From Flavilitoribacter nigricans DSM 23189 = NBRC 102662 (GTDB taxonomy: Bacteria > Bacteroidota > Bacteroidia > Chitinophagales > Saprospiraceae): a stretch of 64,000 nt of DNA. Of this stretch, positions 16,100 to 25,510 are shown piece by piece (position 1 is the stretch's first letter; each line of letters begins with the position of its first letter). The translations under genes and the position numbers were made by a program. The notes under the pieces are model-generated. The model did not search any database, had not been told where the DNA came from, and was given only the letters and a program-made list of their open reading frames with translations. The stretch covers positions 372,001 through 436,000 of the forward strand of contig NZ_PDUD01000017.1 in assembly GCF_002646595.1 (NCBI RefSeq). Reading direction: 5' to 3'.

Positions 16100-16139
16100 A
16101 CCGGAAACTTTGAGTTGGCTAAATTAAAAGCAGAAGCAG

Positions 16140-18518
16140 ATGATCAAAAATTATTTAAAGATTGCCCTGCGTGGACTGGCAAAGCACCGTTCGTCCAGTC
16201 TAATCAATATTTTGGGACTTTCTGTGGGTATGGCTGTAGCTTTATTGATCGGATTATGGATAAATTACGAATATGCTTACGATCGTTTCCTGCCCGATTA
16301 CGACCGGGTATATCGCCTCAAACGTCATTACACGCTGGATCGCGTGTACACCAGCAACGCCATTTCATTACCGCTGGTCGATCTCTTTAAAAACGATATT
16401 CCCGGTATTCAATATGCCGCAGAAGCGGATTGGGGCGGAAGTGCCCATAGTCTGGTGGTGGGAGACAAAAAGTTGTATTTGGAAGGGACTTTTGTGGGTG
16501 CTGATTTTTTAAAAATTTTCCAATTCCCCGTGATCCGGGGCAATGCCGAAACTGCTCTGAGCAGTCCGAATACCATTATTCTCACTGCGTCAACCGCAGA
16601 GGCATTATTTGGAGAGGTAAATCCCGTAGGACAATCCATTCGTTTTGATAATCAACAGCTACTTACCGTTTCCGGAATTGTGGAAGATCCTCCCGCTAAT
16701 TCTACGCTTCAGTTCCACTACCTTATCCCGTTTACTTTTATGGCGCAAAATATGGACTACGTCCGGCAAGCATGTACCGACTGGGGAATGAATGGGTTCA
16801 CCCTATTCGTCAGGCTTGCGCCCCAAATAAGTTACGAAGAGATCGCGCCCAAGATTGAAAATTTATTGACCCAAAATAGTCCGAAAACCAGAGACACCAA
16901 GCAGAAACTGAGCATGCAGGCCATGCAAAACTGGCATCTATACGGGAAATACGAAAACGGCAAAGCCGTTGGTGGATACATCGAATACATTAGGATCTTT
17001 GGTCTGATCGGCTTTTTAGTGCTGTTAATAGCCTGTATAAACTTTATTAATCTGGCGACCGCCCGATCTTCCCACCGAGCGAAGGAAGTAGGCGTCCGGA
17101 AGGCCATTGGCTCCAAACGGAAACATTTGATCTTCCAGTTTTTGACCGAATCATTTTTCCTGACTTCCTGTTCCTTTGGAATTGCCCTGTTAATGGTCTA
17201 TCTGGCCCTCATTCCGTTTAACAGTTTATTGGGTAGTCAGATCACCATGCCGTTTCGATCACCTTCCTTTTGGCTGATCATGGTAGCCTATATCAGCATC
17301 ACCGCCTTGATAGCCGGTAGCCGACCCGCTTTCTACCTCTCTTCTTTTAATGCGGTACAGGTGCTGAAGGGCGCGCTAAGGGGGGAAAGATCAGCCGTAA
17401 TGGGCCGAAAAATTTTAATCGTTCTCCAGTTCAGTTGCTCGGTGGCCCTGATCATCAGCACTTTTGTGATCTACCGACAGCTGCAGCATGTAAAAGACAG
17501 ACCTACCGGCTATGACCAAAACCGCCTGATCATGTCGGACTGGAGTGAGGATATCAGTCGAAATTACCAGGCACTTTCCGATGAATTATTAAAAAGCGGC
17601 TTAATCGAAAGCGTGGCCAGATCATCCAGTTCAGCCACTAATATCACCTTCTTCAGCAATATCGATGATTGGGCCGGGAAACAACCTGGTTCCCTATCCC
17701 TGGAAGTTGCTGCGATCACCATTTCAAGTTCGTATTTCGAAACCCTGGGGATGCAGATCAAAAGCGGGCGCAACTTCCGGGATCAGCTGGAATCCGATGC
17801 GAACTCCATTATCTTAAACGAAGCGGCGGTAGAAAAATTAAACCTAAAAGAACCTGTTGGGCAAACCATTACCTGGTTCGAAAACCAACCGGCAACCATT
17901 GTGGGCGTCGTGGAGAATGCTATTTTGGGTTCGCCTTTCCGGCCCGTCGAGCCTACCGTATTTACGCCAAAAGGCTTCTACGCCAGCATCCTTTACCGAC
18001 TGGCACCCCAGGTAAAAACGCAGGAAGCCCTGACCCAGCTGGCTCCGATCTTCGAACGGTATAATCCGAGTTATCCTTTTGAATACGAATTTGTGGATCA
18101 GGCTTACGCGCAAAAATTTCAGTTGGAAGTGATCATCAGCAAGCTGTCCGGTCTATTTGCCGCCTTAGCCATTTTTGTATCCTGCCTGGGGCTTTTTGGC
18201 CTCGCCGCTTATCTGGCCGAACAACGTCGTAAGGAGATTGGCATCCGCAAAATACTGGGAGCAAGTGCAGCTCAGATCTGGGTCCTATTATCGAGGGATT
18301 TTCTCCTACTGGTATTGATCAGTTGCCTGGCCGCTATTCCTATCGCTGTTTACTTTTTAGAAAATTGGTTAGAACAGTACAATTATCGGATCACCATGAG
18401 CCCCTGGATATTTTTGATTGCCAGCACATTAGCCATTCTTATAGCCGTGATCACGGTCAGTTTACAAACTATCCGGGCCGGTAAAACCCCGCCGGTAAAA
18501 AGTTTGCGGACTGATTAA
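16140..18518 (+). CDS. FtsX-like ABC permease, second of three paralogues
   Basis: This 792-residue protein is collinear with the first permease, with the same opening (IKNYLKIALRGLAKHR), the coupling motifs KEVGVRKAIGSKRKH and RRKEIGIRKILGA, and the same C-terminal ending in a K-S-L-R-T motif. It starts 40 bases after the first permease. Its codons look more A+T-rich than those of its two neighbours (many TTA, ATT and AAA), which suggests a different history or an older duplication rather than recent tandem copying. It probably forms homo- or heterodimers with the other permeases around the single ATPase. Confidence 0.9.
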   Translation: MIKNYLKIALRGLAKHRSSSLINILGLSVGMAVALLIGLWINYEYAYDRFLPDYDRVYRLKRHYTLDRVYTSNAISLPLVDLFKNDIPGIQYAAEADWGGSAHSLVVGDKKLYLEGTFVGADFLKIFQFPVIRGNAETALSSPNTIILTASTAEALFGEVNPVGQSIRFDNQQLLTVSGIVEDPPANSTLQFHYLIPFTFMAQNMDYVRQACTDWGMNGFTLFVRLAPQISYEEIAPKIENLLTQNSPKTRDTKQKLSMQAMQNWHLYGKYENGKAVGGYIEYIRIFGLIGFLVLLIACINFINLATARSSHRAKEVGVRKAIGSKRKHLIFQFLTESFFLTSCSFGIALLMVYLALIPFNSLLGSQITMPFRSPSFWLIMVAYISITALIAGSRPAFYLSSFNAVQVLKGALRGERSAVMGRKILIVLQFSCSVALIISTFVIYRQLQHVKDRPTGYDQNRLIMSDWSEDISRNYQALSDELLKSGLIESVARSSSSATNITFFSNIDDWAGKQPGSLSLEVAAITISSSYFETLGMQIKSGRNFRDQLESDANSIILNEAAVEKLNLKEPVGQTITWFENQPATIVGVVENAILGSPFRPVEPTVFTPKGFYASILYRLAPQVKTQEALTQLAPIFERYNPSYPFEYEFVDQAYAQKFQLEVIISKLSGLFAALAIFVSCLGLFGLAAYLAEQRRKEIGIRKILGASAAQIWVLLSRDFLLLVLISCLAAIPIAVYFLENWLEQYNYRITMSPWIFLIASTLAILIAVITVSLQTIRAGKTPPVKSLRTD

Positions 18519-18538
18519 CACCTTAAAACCACCTAATC

Positions 18539-20917
18539 ATGCTCAAAAGTTATCTAAAGATCGCCCTGCGCGGCCTGGTTAAGCACCGGGTCTACAGCCT
18601 GATCAATATCAGTGGTCTGGCCGTGGGAATGGCCGTTGCTTTACTCATTGGTTTACTGATCCACTACGAGTTCAGTTATAACCGGTTCTTATCCGGATAC
18701 GATCAGTCGTACCAGATCTACGTCAATGAAAGCGTGGAAGGAGCAATAGAGAGCTCCAACGCCGTTCCACTACCGGTAGCCAATGCATTACGCAATAATA
18801 TTCCCGGTATTCGCTATGTAGCCGAATGCGACTGGATGCAGCGGCATGGTCTGATGGTGGGCGAACAGAAGTTGTACCTTAGTGGAGCCAGCGTCGGCGG
18901 TGATTTTCTCAAGATCTTTCGTTTTCCCCTGTTACAGGGACATGCCGAAACTGCGTTATCCGATCCCTATTCCATTATCTTAACCGCCCGGACGGCCCGG
19001 GCCCTGTTTGGAGATGAGGATCCTATGGGCAAATCCGTACGTTACGATAATCGCTTTGATTTACAGGTTACCGGTGTTATGGGAAACATACCATCCAACA
19101 GTTCATTTTACTTTCAATACCTGGTACCTTTTTCTCTGTACGAACAAAGCGCAGGTTGGGTAAGAGCCTCCCGTACCCAATGGGAAAATTATTCCTTTCA
19201 AATCTACGCTGCACTGGACCCTAATGCCAGTCGGGAGCAGGTAAGCTCGAGGATCCGCGACCTGATCCAGGATAATTCCGAAGGGAAGGTCAACTTCGAA
19301 CCCGAATTGGGCTTATACCCATTCAAGGACTGGCACCTTTACAATGAATTTGAAAACGGCCAGCCTTCCGGTGGATATATCGATTACCTGCAAATGTTCG
19401 GCCTCATCGGTCTCCTGGTGCTCATTTTGGCTTGTATTAATTTCACCAATCTCGCCACCGCCCGTTCTGAAAAAAGAGCAAAGGAAGTAGGCGTGCGCAA
19501 AGCGATCGGCTCCAAGCGAAAACACCTCGTTACGCAGTTCCTGGTGGAATCCTTTTTAATCACTTCACTGGCGGCCGTTTTATCGCTCATTCTGGTATAC
19601 GCGATTTTACCCTTTTTCAATGATCTGGCTAATGTTCGTATCCAATTCCCTCTGGACCAGCCGTTATTTTGGATCGTGCTGTTGGTCTATACCACACTCA
19701 CTGCGCTTATGGCCGGAAGTCGGCCCGCCTGGTATCTCTCTTCTTTTCAGGCGGTTAAAGTCCTGAAGGGAAAAATCACTACCGGACGGGGCACCAGTAG
19801 GGGACGGAAAATCCTCGTGCTACTCCAGTTTAGCAGCTCCATTGCGTTGATCATCGGGACGATGGTGATCTACCGCCAGATCAATTACGTACAGCAGCGT
19901 CCGGTGGGTTATGATCAGGAGCGCCTGATGATGACCCGTATGACGGATGATCTGAACGATAACTACCAGGTGCTCAGGAATGAAATGTTGCAAAGTGGTG
20001 TGGTGGAGTCGGTTGCCTGGGGTTCCAGCCCCATCACCAGTATATTCTCCCGGATCGAAGTCGAGCATTGGCCGGGTAAGACCGGTGATACTCCCGCCGG
20101 AGGAATCGCCTTTATCCGGGTGACGGAAGATTATTTTAATACTCTGGGCATCCAATTATTGCAAGGTCGCAATTTCCACCCGGACTGGCAGTCGGATTCT
20201 ACCAGTCTCATCATCAATCGGGCAGCAGCAGACCGATTTGGTTTGGAAGATCCGGTCAATCAAACCATTACCTTACAGGGAGGAGACCAGGGAACTATTG
20301 TCGGGCTGGTAGAAGATGCTTTAATGATCTCTCCGTATGACCCGGTGGTACCGACCGTATTTGCCCATGGCCAATGGGGAGCTTCCATGTTGTACCGACT
20401 ACGTCCGGAAGTCAATACCCAGCAGGCGATCGCTACCCTGTCGGTACTTTTCAACCGGCACAATCCTACATTTCCGTATGAGTATGAATTCGTAGATGAT
20501 ACTTATGCCCAAAAATTCCGGCTGGAAGTGCTGGTAGGTAAGCTGGCAGCCATCTTTGCCGCACTGGCTATTTTCGTTTCCTGCCTAGGGCTATTTGGCC
20601 TGGCCACATACCTGGCGGAGCAACGCAGAAAAGAGATCGGTATCCGGAAGGTACTGGGGGCCAGTCTTAGTCAGATATGGCTCTTGCTGTCCAGAGAATT
20701 TATCGGGCTTATCCTGCTCAGCTGCATCATTGCAGTGCCGATTGCCCTTTACTTTATACAGCGATGGCTAGCGCAGTACACCTACCGGATCGATATCGGG
20801 CCCGGGGAATTCATTATCGCCGGTTTAGGTGCCGTCCTGATCACACTGATCACGATCAGTTTTCAGGCCATCCGGGCCGGGCGGGAACGCCCCGTAGAGA
20901 GCTTGCGCGTAGAATAA
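18539..20917 (+). CDS. FtsX-like ABC permease, third of three paralogues
   Basis: This is the third 792-residue permease of the array, starting 20 bases after the second (LKSYLKIALRGLVKHRVYSL). It retains both coupling motifs (KEVGVRKAIGSKRKH and RRKEIGIRKVLGA) and the MacB-type periplasmic domains, but differs from the other two mostly in those periplasmic parts, as expected if each paralogue recognises a different partner. A strong rho-independent terminator follows 22 bases after the stop, marking this as the last gene of the operon. Confidence 0.9.
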   Translation: MLKSYLKIALRGLVKHRVYSLINISGLAVGMAVALLIGLLIHYEFSYNRFLSGYDQSYQIYVNESVEGAIESSNAVPLPVANALRNNIPGIRYVAECDWMQRHGLMVGEQKLYLSGASVGGDFLKIFRFPLLQGHAETALSDPYSIILTARTARALFGDEDPMGKSVRYDNRFDLQVTGVMGNIPSNSSFYFQYLVPFSLYEQSAGWVRASRTQWENYSFQIYAALDPNASREQVSSRIRDLIQDNSEGKVNFEPELGLYPFKDWHLYNEFENGQPSGGYIDYLQMFGLIGLLVLILACINFTNLATARSEKRAKEVGVRKAIGSKRKHLVTQFLVESFLITSLAAVLSLILVYAILPFFNDLANVRIQFPLDQPLFWIVLLVYTTLTALMAGSRPAWYLSSFQAVKVLKGKITTGRGTSRGRKILVLLQFSSSIALIIGTMVIYRQINYVQQRPVGYDQERLMMTRMTDDLNDNYQVLRNEMLQSGVVESVAWGSSPITSIFSRIEVEHWPGKTGDTPAGGIAFIRVTEDYFNTLGIQLLQGRNFHPDWQSDSTSLIINRAAADRFGLEDPVNQTITLQGGDQGTIVGLVEDALMISPYDPVVPTVFAHGQWGASMLYRLRPEVNTQQAIATLSVLFNRHNPTFPYEYEFVDDTYAQKFRLEVLVGKLAAIFAALAIFVSCLGLFGLATYLAEQRRKEIGIRKVLGASLSQIWLLLSREFIGLILLSCIIAVPIALYFIQRWLAQYTYRIDIGPGEFIIAGLGAVLITLITISFQAIRAGRERPVESLRVE

Positions 20918-20939
20918 AGCCCATACTGGACACTTAGCA

Positions 20940-20993
20940 CGGCCATAGAAAGATCTTCCATCCAGGAGGTTATTCTATGGCCGTTTTGTTTTT
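20940..20993 (+). terminator. Rho-independent terminator of the ABC/FtsX operon
   Basis: Perfect 11-base arms CGGCCATAGAA (20940-20950) and TTCTATGGCCG (20973-20983) are followed directly by TTTTGTTTTT. This is a textbook intrinsic terminator just after the third permease. Confidence 0.88.
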
Positions 20994-21138
20994 CCGTTCC
21001 CGCTTTTAAGTGCGAAAATCTCTTCCGGCCACCAAAAATACGGGCGTTCTAAAATCGGGAGTACGATAGTAATAATCCGCCCGCTATACGCCATCATCGG
21101 CAGATATGCCTTATTTTGCCCCCAAATTGCATTCAAGC

Positions 21139-22212
21139 ATGCTGAAAATGGCATTAGATATAGAACAACTTTTAACACATTTTGAGATCAGCGGGGCGAT
21201 CGGAAATATTCAGGGATTCGGAAGCGGTCACATCAATGATACCTTCAAGATCACCAATGCAAGCCCGGGGGAACCGGATTATCTCCTGCAGCGGATCAAT
21301 CATAAGGTATTTCCCCACGTGGGGCCGATGATGGATAATATTCTCCGGGTGACGGAGCATCTGAAAAAGAAGGAGAATCCGGAATACCACAGTATGACCA
21401 TTGTCCCCACCCGCACGGGTGATCTTTTCATCCGGGATGACAACGGCAGCTACTGGCGGGTGTACATTTTCCTGGAGAAGCTGGTGTCCTACGATGTGGT
21501 GGAAACGTCCGAACAGATCTACGAAGGCGGCAAAGCCTTCGGGACATTTTTACGGGATCTGTCGGATTTCCCCGCCGAAACCCTCTTCCCTACCCTGCCC
21601 AACTTCCACCACGTACCGATGCGCGTCCGCAATCTCGAACGGGCGGTAAAAGACGATAAAGCCGGTCGGGTGCTCCAGGCCAATCACCTGATCCGTTTTG
21701 CCCTGGAGGTTGCCGACGAAATGTGCCGGATCCAGGCGCTGGGCGATCAGCACCAGCTCCCCCTTCGTGTAACCCACAACGATACCAAGTTCAACAACGT
21801 CATGCTGGACCGCAATGGCAAGGGACGCTGTGTGATCGACCTGGATACGGTCATGCCCGGATACGTACATTTCGATTTCGGCGATGCCGTTCGTACCAGT
21901 GTCAGCAGCGCACCGGAGGACGAAACGGATCTCGAAAAGATCCAGGTGGACCTCGACCGTTTTGAAGCTTTCGCGCGCGGGTATCTCGAACCTTCCCGCG
22001 ATATCCTGAGTCCGCTGGAACTGGAATACCTGCCCCTCTCGGGAGCCATGCTGGCCTACATCATGGGCATCCGCTTTCTGACGGATTTCCTGATGGGCGA
22101 CGTCTACTACAAGATCCACTCTCCGGAGCACAACCTGCAACGGGCTACGGCACAACTCGATCTGACGCAAAAGATTCTGAACCGCATACCGGACCTGAAA
22201 CGCATGATCTGA
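21139..22212 (+). CDS. Phosphotransferase of the N-acetylhexosamine 1-kinase (NahK/MdsC)-like group
   Basis: The protein has the aminoglycoside-phosphotransferase/choline-kinase fold. GSGHINDTFKI forms the nucleotide loop, RVTHNDTKFNNVML the catalytic loop, and VIDLDTVMPG the metal-binding aspartate. GHINDTF and the overall length (about 357 residues) resemble NahK, which phosphorylates GlcNAc or GalNAc at C1 in sugar salvage; older annotations call such proteins mucin desulfatases. An ATG at 21106 is also in frame, but 21139 (MLKMALDIEQ) gives a better-fitting N-terminus. Substrate is inferred from family only. The HAD phosphatase 3.3 kb downstream could act in the same sugar-phosphate metabolism. 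Confidence 0.72.
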   Translation: MLKMALDIEQLLTHFEISGAIGNIQGFGSGHINDTFKITNASPGEPDYLLQRINHKVFPHVGPMMDNILRVTEHLKKKENPEYHSMTIVPTRTGDLFIRDDNGSYWRVYIFLEKLVSYDVVETSEQIYEGGKAFGTFLRDLSDFPAETLFPTLPNFHHVPMRVRNLERAVKDDKAGRVLQANHLIRFALEVADEMCRIQALGDQHQLPLRVTHNDTKFNNVMLDRNGKGRCVIDLDTVMPGYVHFDFGDAVRTSVSSAPEDETDLEKIQVDLDRFEAFARGYLEPSRDILSPLELEYLPLSGAMLAYIMGIRFLTDFLMGDVYYKIHSPEHNLQRATAQLDLTQKILNRIPDLKRMI

Positions 22213-22379
22213 TCGGCCTTCAGATTAAGGTAAATTCTGGATAGAAGGCTACCTACATTTCGTCTCTACGGTACATTTAATCCCTGATTGACAGGACTCA
22301 AGCTATATTATACACTACTGAAAAAGACGGAGTGACCAGAAGATCGGGAAAAAGACAAAGCGCATCGCTTTCCTCCCCT

Positions 22380-22427
22380 TCTCCCAATCTCCTGGTCTCC
22401 CAATCTCCCGGTCTCCTAATCTCCCAA
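22380..22427. repeat. Tandem 8-base repeat (TCTCCYRR)
   Basis: Six consecutive 8-base units alternate TCTCCCAA, TCTCCTGG and TCTCCCGG in the gap between the phosphotransferase and the DUF1501 gene, giving a strand-biased pyrimidine-rich tract. No gene is visible in this gap. Confidence 0.75.
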
Positions 22428-22461
22428 CCTCCCCCTCCACCAACTGTAAAAAGTAGTCCAG

Positions 22462-23652
22462 TTATATCAAAGGAAGTCCGGCAAACCGCCCGTTCAACAC
22501 CTCCAGAGCGTCCGCCTGCAGCCATTTGTTCAAAATGGAAGCATACACCTCGCGAAAATCCACCCGGTATTTCAGGTCCCCCTCGTCCAGATCCGTCAGA
22601 TCCGGTCCCTCATTGAAAAATCCTTTCCGGCGCAGGTTTCCGCCCATCAGGAAAAGATTATTGGCCGTACCGTGGTCGGTGCCTCCACTGGCGTTCTGAC
22701 TCACCCGGCGACCGAATTCCGAAAATGTCAGTACCAGGGTGTCATTGATCAGTTTATTCTGACGCAGGTCTTCCATAAAGGCCTTCATGCCTTCGCTGTA
22801 CTGCTGGAGCAGGCGCTGCTGGCGCCCCTGCTGCCCGGCGTGCGTGTCGAATCCGGTCAGGCTTACGTAGTAGATATGGGTATCCGTATCCGCCGTAATG
22901 AGTTCGGCGATCTGCTTCAGGTCGCGGCCGAATTCCGTAGCGGGATAGTCCACGGTCGAACGGTGTACTCTGGCCTGGCTAGCCAGGTAATCCGCCGAAG
23001 CCTGGGTATCGATGAGTGTTTTGTAGAGATAGGCCACATTTTCCTCGTGTTCGTGCGGGTGATCCGCGATAAGTTGGAGGTAGCGGTTATCCGTCATCTT
23101 TTTCAACTGCGCCGGACTGCTCATCGCAAAGCCACTGCGTTTTTCCCCTTTGAGGGCCAGGCTCAGGGCATCGTCCACTTCCAGTGCAACGTGCGCCTGT
23201 TCGCAATCGATACAGGCCTGATCCAGATAACGGCCCAGCCAGCCGGTACTCAGGTATTCATCACTCCTGCTGGCCGTATGCCAGATGTCCATGGAACGGA
23301 AATGCGAACGGTCCGGATTGGGGTACCCCACATTGTTAACGATACTCATCAATCCGTCGTCGTACAGGGACTGCAGCGCGGACATAGCCGGATGAAAACC
23401 CAGCTCGTCACTTACCGGCAGTACCTCCTCTTTAGCGATCGCCAGGGAGGGCCGCTGCTGGTAATACAGATCGTTCCGGTAGGGCACAATGGTGTTCAGT
23501 CCATCGTTCCCGCCGGACAACTGCACCACGACCAGGATCCTTTCGGCGCGGCTGTTGTACAAACGCTGTGGGTTGTAGGCCCGCAAAAAGGCCGGGGCCA
23601 ATAAAGCGGAGGAAGATATAGCGGAAGTTTTGAGAAAATCTCTTCTTTTCAT
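22462..23652 (-). CDS. DUF1501 exported protein (sulfatase-like fold)
   Basis: The 396-residue protein starts best at 23652 with MKRRDFLKTSAISSSALLAP, a twin-arginine-type export signal; an upstream in-frame ATG at 23718 would bury it. VVVQLSGGNDGLNT and TFSEFGRR with GGTDHGTAN are hallmarks of DUF1501, a family with alkaline-phosphatase/sulfatase-like topology whose function is unproven. It is encoded directly behind a DUF1800 gene (79-base gap, same strand). This pairing recurs in Bacteroidota and Planctomycetota and implies a joint role outside the cytoplasm. Confidence 0.88.
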   Translation of the reverse strand: MKRRDFLKTSAISSSALLAPAFLRAYNPQRLYNSRAERILVVVQLSGGNDGLNTIVPYRNDLYYQQRPSLAIAKEEVLPVSDELGFHPAMSALQSLYDDGLMSIVNNVGYPNPDRSHFRSMDIWHTASRSDEYLSTGWLGRYLDQACIDCEQAHVALEVDDALSLALKGEKRSGFAMSSPAQLKKMTDNRYLQLIADHPHEHEENVAYLYKTLIDTQASADYLASQARVHRSTVDYPATEFGRDLKQIAELITADTDTHIYYVSLTGFDTHAGQQGRQQRLLQQYSEGMKAFMEDLRQNKLINDTLVLTFSEFGRRVSQNASGGTDHGTANNLFLMGGNLRRKGFFNEGPDLTDLDEGDLKYRVDFREVYASILNKWLQADALEVLNGRFAGLPLI

Positions 23653-23731
23653 TTTTCTGAATTTTGAAGGTCCGTGCATCCGGAATACCGGATAAAAACT
23701 GGCTAAACAGCAATACATTCCAGATACCGGA

Positions 23732-25114
23732 TCAGCACAACTGGTATTCCGGTAAAGACATGACGCCCACCAGCATCATTGGCAGGGTACGGGCCGTATC
23801 CGACTGCCGGGCGAGTCCCTCTGCCAGTAGTGCCGGCAGCTGTACCGGACGTACGATGAGGTATTCCGCCAGCTCTTTTGCGGCTGCCGCCGGTTGCTGC
23901 GCCCCCAGCCAGTTTTCCAGTCGGGAAAAATCGATACGGGCGTCCAGTTTCCGCAGTCGCCCACCCCGGCTATCGGATTCCAAAGCGTCCTTGGGGCGTA
24001 GGTTGGCTTCACCGGCTTCCAGCAGATAGACCGGCAAATTGAGGCGGAGCATCAGCGTAGAGTTGTCGATCCAGCTTTGCCCACCGGGCCAGCCGGCCAC
24101 ATTGGGCGGGTTGAAGATCATCTGCCCCAGCGCTTTCTGCAGGATGAGGAAAGTGCGGTCATCCCGGAATTCGGTAGGCAACGTACGCATCATTCCGACC
24201 AGCAGCACGATGGGAGATTTGATCTGCGTACCCATATTTTGCGGCGCGTAGAACCAGTCGCTGCTGAACAAATTACGCATCAGGCGACCGATATCGTAAC
24301 CGGAACTATAGAAAGATTCGGCCAGTTCCTGCACCCGCGCCTCATCCACTTTATCGTTAACGAAGTACCGGTAGATCTTGCGGGTAAGGAAAACGGCGGT
24401 CTGCTTCCGGGCGAGCAGCATATCGATGATATCGTCCCCATCGAAGTTGCCCGTTTTCCCCATAAAGGTCTTGCTACCGAAATCGTGCTGGAACCGCCGG
24501 AACACGAACTCGCCCCGCAAATTGCTCGACCAGCCGGTAAACGCCCGGGCCGCTTCCTTTACATCCCGTTCGGAGTAGTTCCCCCGGCCGATAGTGAACA
24601 GTTCCATCAGTTCGCGGGCAAAGTTTTCATTGGGAGAATCTTTGCGGTTTTGTTGGTTGTTCAGATAGCGGATCATGGCCGGGTCGCGGGCAATGCCCAG
24701 TACGAGATCCCGGAAGTTGCCGAGTGCGTGTTCTTCCAGTACCGCCAGTTGCTTCAGGGCCAGATTGGGCTGCAACACACGACAGGCAAAATGCCCGTGC
24801 CAGAATAACATCATCCGGTGTTTGAGGGCGCTGCTCCGCTCATCGGCCATCATTTGGATCCAGTCGGCCGTGTCGGCCGTGATCTTTTTCCGGGCTTCCT
24901 TGCGACGTTCATCTTTAGACATCTGGGACATTTCCGAAAAATTCTCAAAAGGCCCGGATGCAGCGGCAATTGCGTTCCGGATGCTTTGATCCTTTGCTGC
25001 TTCCGCAAACAGTTGTTCCACCGCCCGCTGAACGGACCAGTTGCGCCGTTCCGCCCAGGCCGTGGGGCTCAGGCCAAAACCGGCCCGCCAGTAGAGATGT
25101 TTGATCTGTTGCAT
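23732..25114 (-). CDS. DUF1800 family protein
   Basis: This 460-residue protein matches DUF1800: HLYWRAGFGLSP at the N-terminus, LFWHGHFACR, ENFARELMELFTIG near the middle, AARAFTGWS, and NPPNVAGWPGGQSWI near the C-terminus. The start at 25114 (MQQIKHLYWRAGFG) is preferred because the family begins close to the R-x-G-F-G motif; longer upstream ATGs would run into a repeat element. No clear signal peptide is visible with this start. It is the first gene of a two-gene unit with DUF1501. Biochemical function is unknown. Confidence 0.85.
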   Translation of the reverse strand: MQQIKHLYWRAGFGLSPTAWAERRNWSVQRAVEQLFAEAAKDQSIRNAIAAASGPFENFSEMSQMSKDERRKEARKKITADTADWIQMMADERSSALKHRMMLFWHGHFACRVLQPNLALKQLAVLEEHALGNFRDLVLGIARDPAMIRYLNNQQNRKDSPNENFARELMELFTIGRGNYSERDVKEAARAFTGWSSNLRGEFVFRRFQHDFGSKTFMGKTGNFDGDDIIDMLLARKQTAVFLTRKIYRYFVNDKVDEARVQELAESFYSSGYDIGRLMRNLFSSDWFYAPQNMGTQIKSPIVLLVGMMRTLPTEFRDDRTFLILQKALGQMIFNPPNVAGWPGGQSWIDNSTLMLRLNLPVYLLEAGEANLRPKDALESDSRGGRLRKLDARIDFSRLENWLGAQQPAAAAKELAEYLIVRPVQLPALLAEGLARQSDTARTLPMMLVGVMSLPEYQLC

Positions 25115-25327
25115 ATCATTGGATTTGTGGTAGACAGGAGTCCAAGTCTTCCGGGAGCTGTTCCTGTCAACGTTCCCGAAATTAGTTCTTTTGACCACAA
25201 TACCCTTCGGAGGTTTAATGTCCCTGCGTTCGCCCCCCAGATTTAACGAGTCTTTAACCTTCGGCCCGTAAAATTTTGTAATCTTTGCCTCTTTTGGGAA
25301 GCGGGTTAATAGCCCCTGCTTCTGACT

Positions 25328-25490
25328 AGAAGCCATCTCAAAAATGTTTTTGATGGTGAAAAAGAGGGATTTTTGAGCCAGATGAGGCGAAAAAACGGAG
25401 CATAGCCATAGCTACGTGACGTTTTTTGCAACGAAATATGGCTCAAAAATCCCCTTTTGTAGGCCAAAGGATATTTTTGAGATGGCTTCT
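25328..25490. repeat. 163-base inverted-repeat element (MITE-like)
   Basis: Ends AGAAGCCATCTCAAAAAT (25328-25345) and ATTTTTGAGATGGCTTCT (25473-25490) are perfect 18-base terminal inverted repeats. A second pair, GGGATTTTTGAGCCA and TGGCTCAAAAATCCC, is nested inside, with a shorter CGAAAAAACG-type pair at the centre, so the whole element can fold into one long hairpin. It sits between the divergent DUF1800 and HAD genes and has no coding capacity. Confidence 0.85.
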
Positions 25491-25510
25491 AACAACATCC
25501 AACTATAACT

